A stretch of 8,086 bases of DNA from RGIG5612 sp045604025 (GTDB lineage: Bacteria; Bacillota; Clostridia; Lachnospirales; Lachnospiraceae), in NCBI GenBank assembly GCA_045604025.1, contig JAZUNG010000084.1, positions 1-8,086 on the forward strand, written 5' to 3'. Positions 7,907 through 8,086 of the stretch are shown here, piece by piece; positions within the stretch are counted from its first letter, which is position 1; each line of letters opens with the position of its first letter. The notes beneath the pieces are model-generated. The model was given only the letters and a program-made list of their open reading frames with translations. It did no database searches and was not told the DNA's origin. Position numbers and translations under genes: made by a program.

Positions 7907-8086
7907 ATGGAAGAATTATTGGAAATACTTGAAGACCTTCATCCGGAAGTGGATTTTGAAACTGAGGATGCTCTTATTGATAATAAGATACTTGACTCTT
8001 TTGATATTGTTACTATCGTTGCAGAAGTCAACGATGAATTCGATGTAGCTATTCCGGCTGAGGAACTGATACCGGAAAACTTCAAT
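7907..8086 (+). CDS. Acyl/aminoacyl carrier protein (DltC-like), 3'-truncated by window edge
   Basis: This gene is open to the window end: 60 residues are seen, of perhaps 75 to 80 in the family. A good ribosome site GGGAG (7897-7901) sits five bases before the ATG. The product begins MEELLEILEDLHPEVDF and contains LIDNKILDSFDIVTIV, where Ser31 (codon 7997-7999) is the predicted 4'-phosphopantetheine attachment site, then FDVAIPAEELIPENFN. It is extremely acidic (about 20 Asp/Glu and one Lys), as expected for carrier proteins. DSF in place of the DSL usual in fatty-acid ACP, together with the PENF ending, resembles DltC-type D-alanine carriers and other stand-alone carriers. The cytoplasmic partner would be an AMP-forming ligase, likely encoded downstream but not visible. 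A role in fatty-acid synthesis is less likely but not excluded. Confidence 0.85.
   Translation, partial: MEELLEILEDLHPEVDFETEDALIDNKILDSFDIVTIVAEVNDEFDVAIPAEELIPENFN

Overview
The window is a tightly packed, all-plus-strand bacterial segment with moderate G+C and no sign of phage, insertion sequence, CRISPR, rRNA or tRNA genes. The protein families and gene arrangement point to a Gram-positive Clostridia-type organism. The clues are a fused SecDF, a short RecJ, AGA/CTG/ATC-rich codon use, a membrane-anchored Ig-like/transglutaminase-like protein, and a DltC-like carrier protein. A Lachnospiraceae-like gut anaerobe is my best guess, but that is inference from sequence style and not from a database match.

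Layout: 2-1522 is the 3' two thirds of pheT (phenylalanyl-tRNA synthetase beta chain). A 48-base gap with a candidate extended -10 promoter leads to 1571-3961, a one-piece secDF. After 19 bases comes 3981-4985, a sodium/calcium exchanger-family membrane protein. Two bases later comes 4988-6727, recJ. These genes are close enough to be one transcript. Housekeeping roles dominate: translation, protein export, ion homeostasis and DNA repair.

A 108-base intergenic stretch (6728-6835) then holds a near-consensus vegetative promoter (TTGACA, 17-base spacer, TAAAAT). It starts a second transcription unit: 6836-7882, a single-pass membrane protein with an extracellular Ig-like domain and a transglutaminase-like catalytic domain, then from 7907 a very acidic acyl/aminoacyl carrier protein cut off by the window end. 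The carrier has a DSF phosphopantetheine site and resembles DltC more than a fatty-acid ACP.

The first unit is ordinary apart from the exchanger sitting between secDF and recJ. The second unit is the least explained part. A carrier protein made inside the cell and a papain-like catalytic domain outside it, sharing one promoter, would fit an envelope acylation or aminoacylation cassette. Its remaining genes would lie just beyond the right edge, so this is a hypothesis only.
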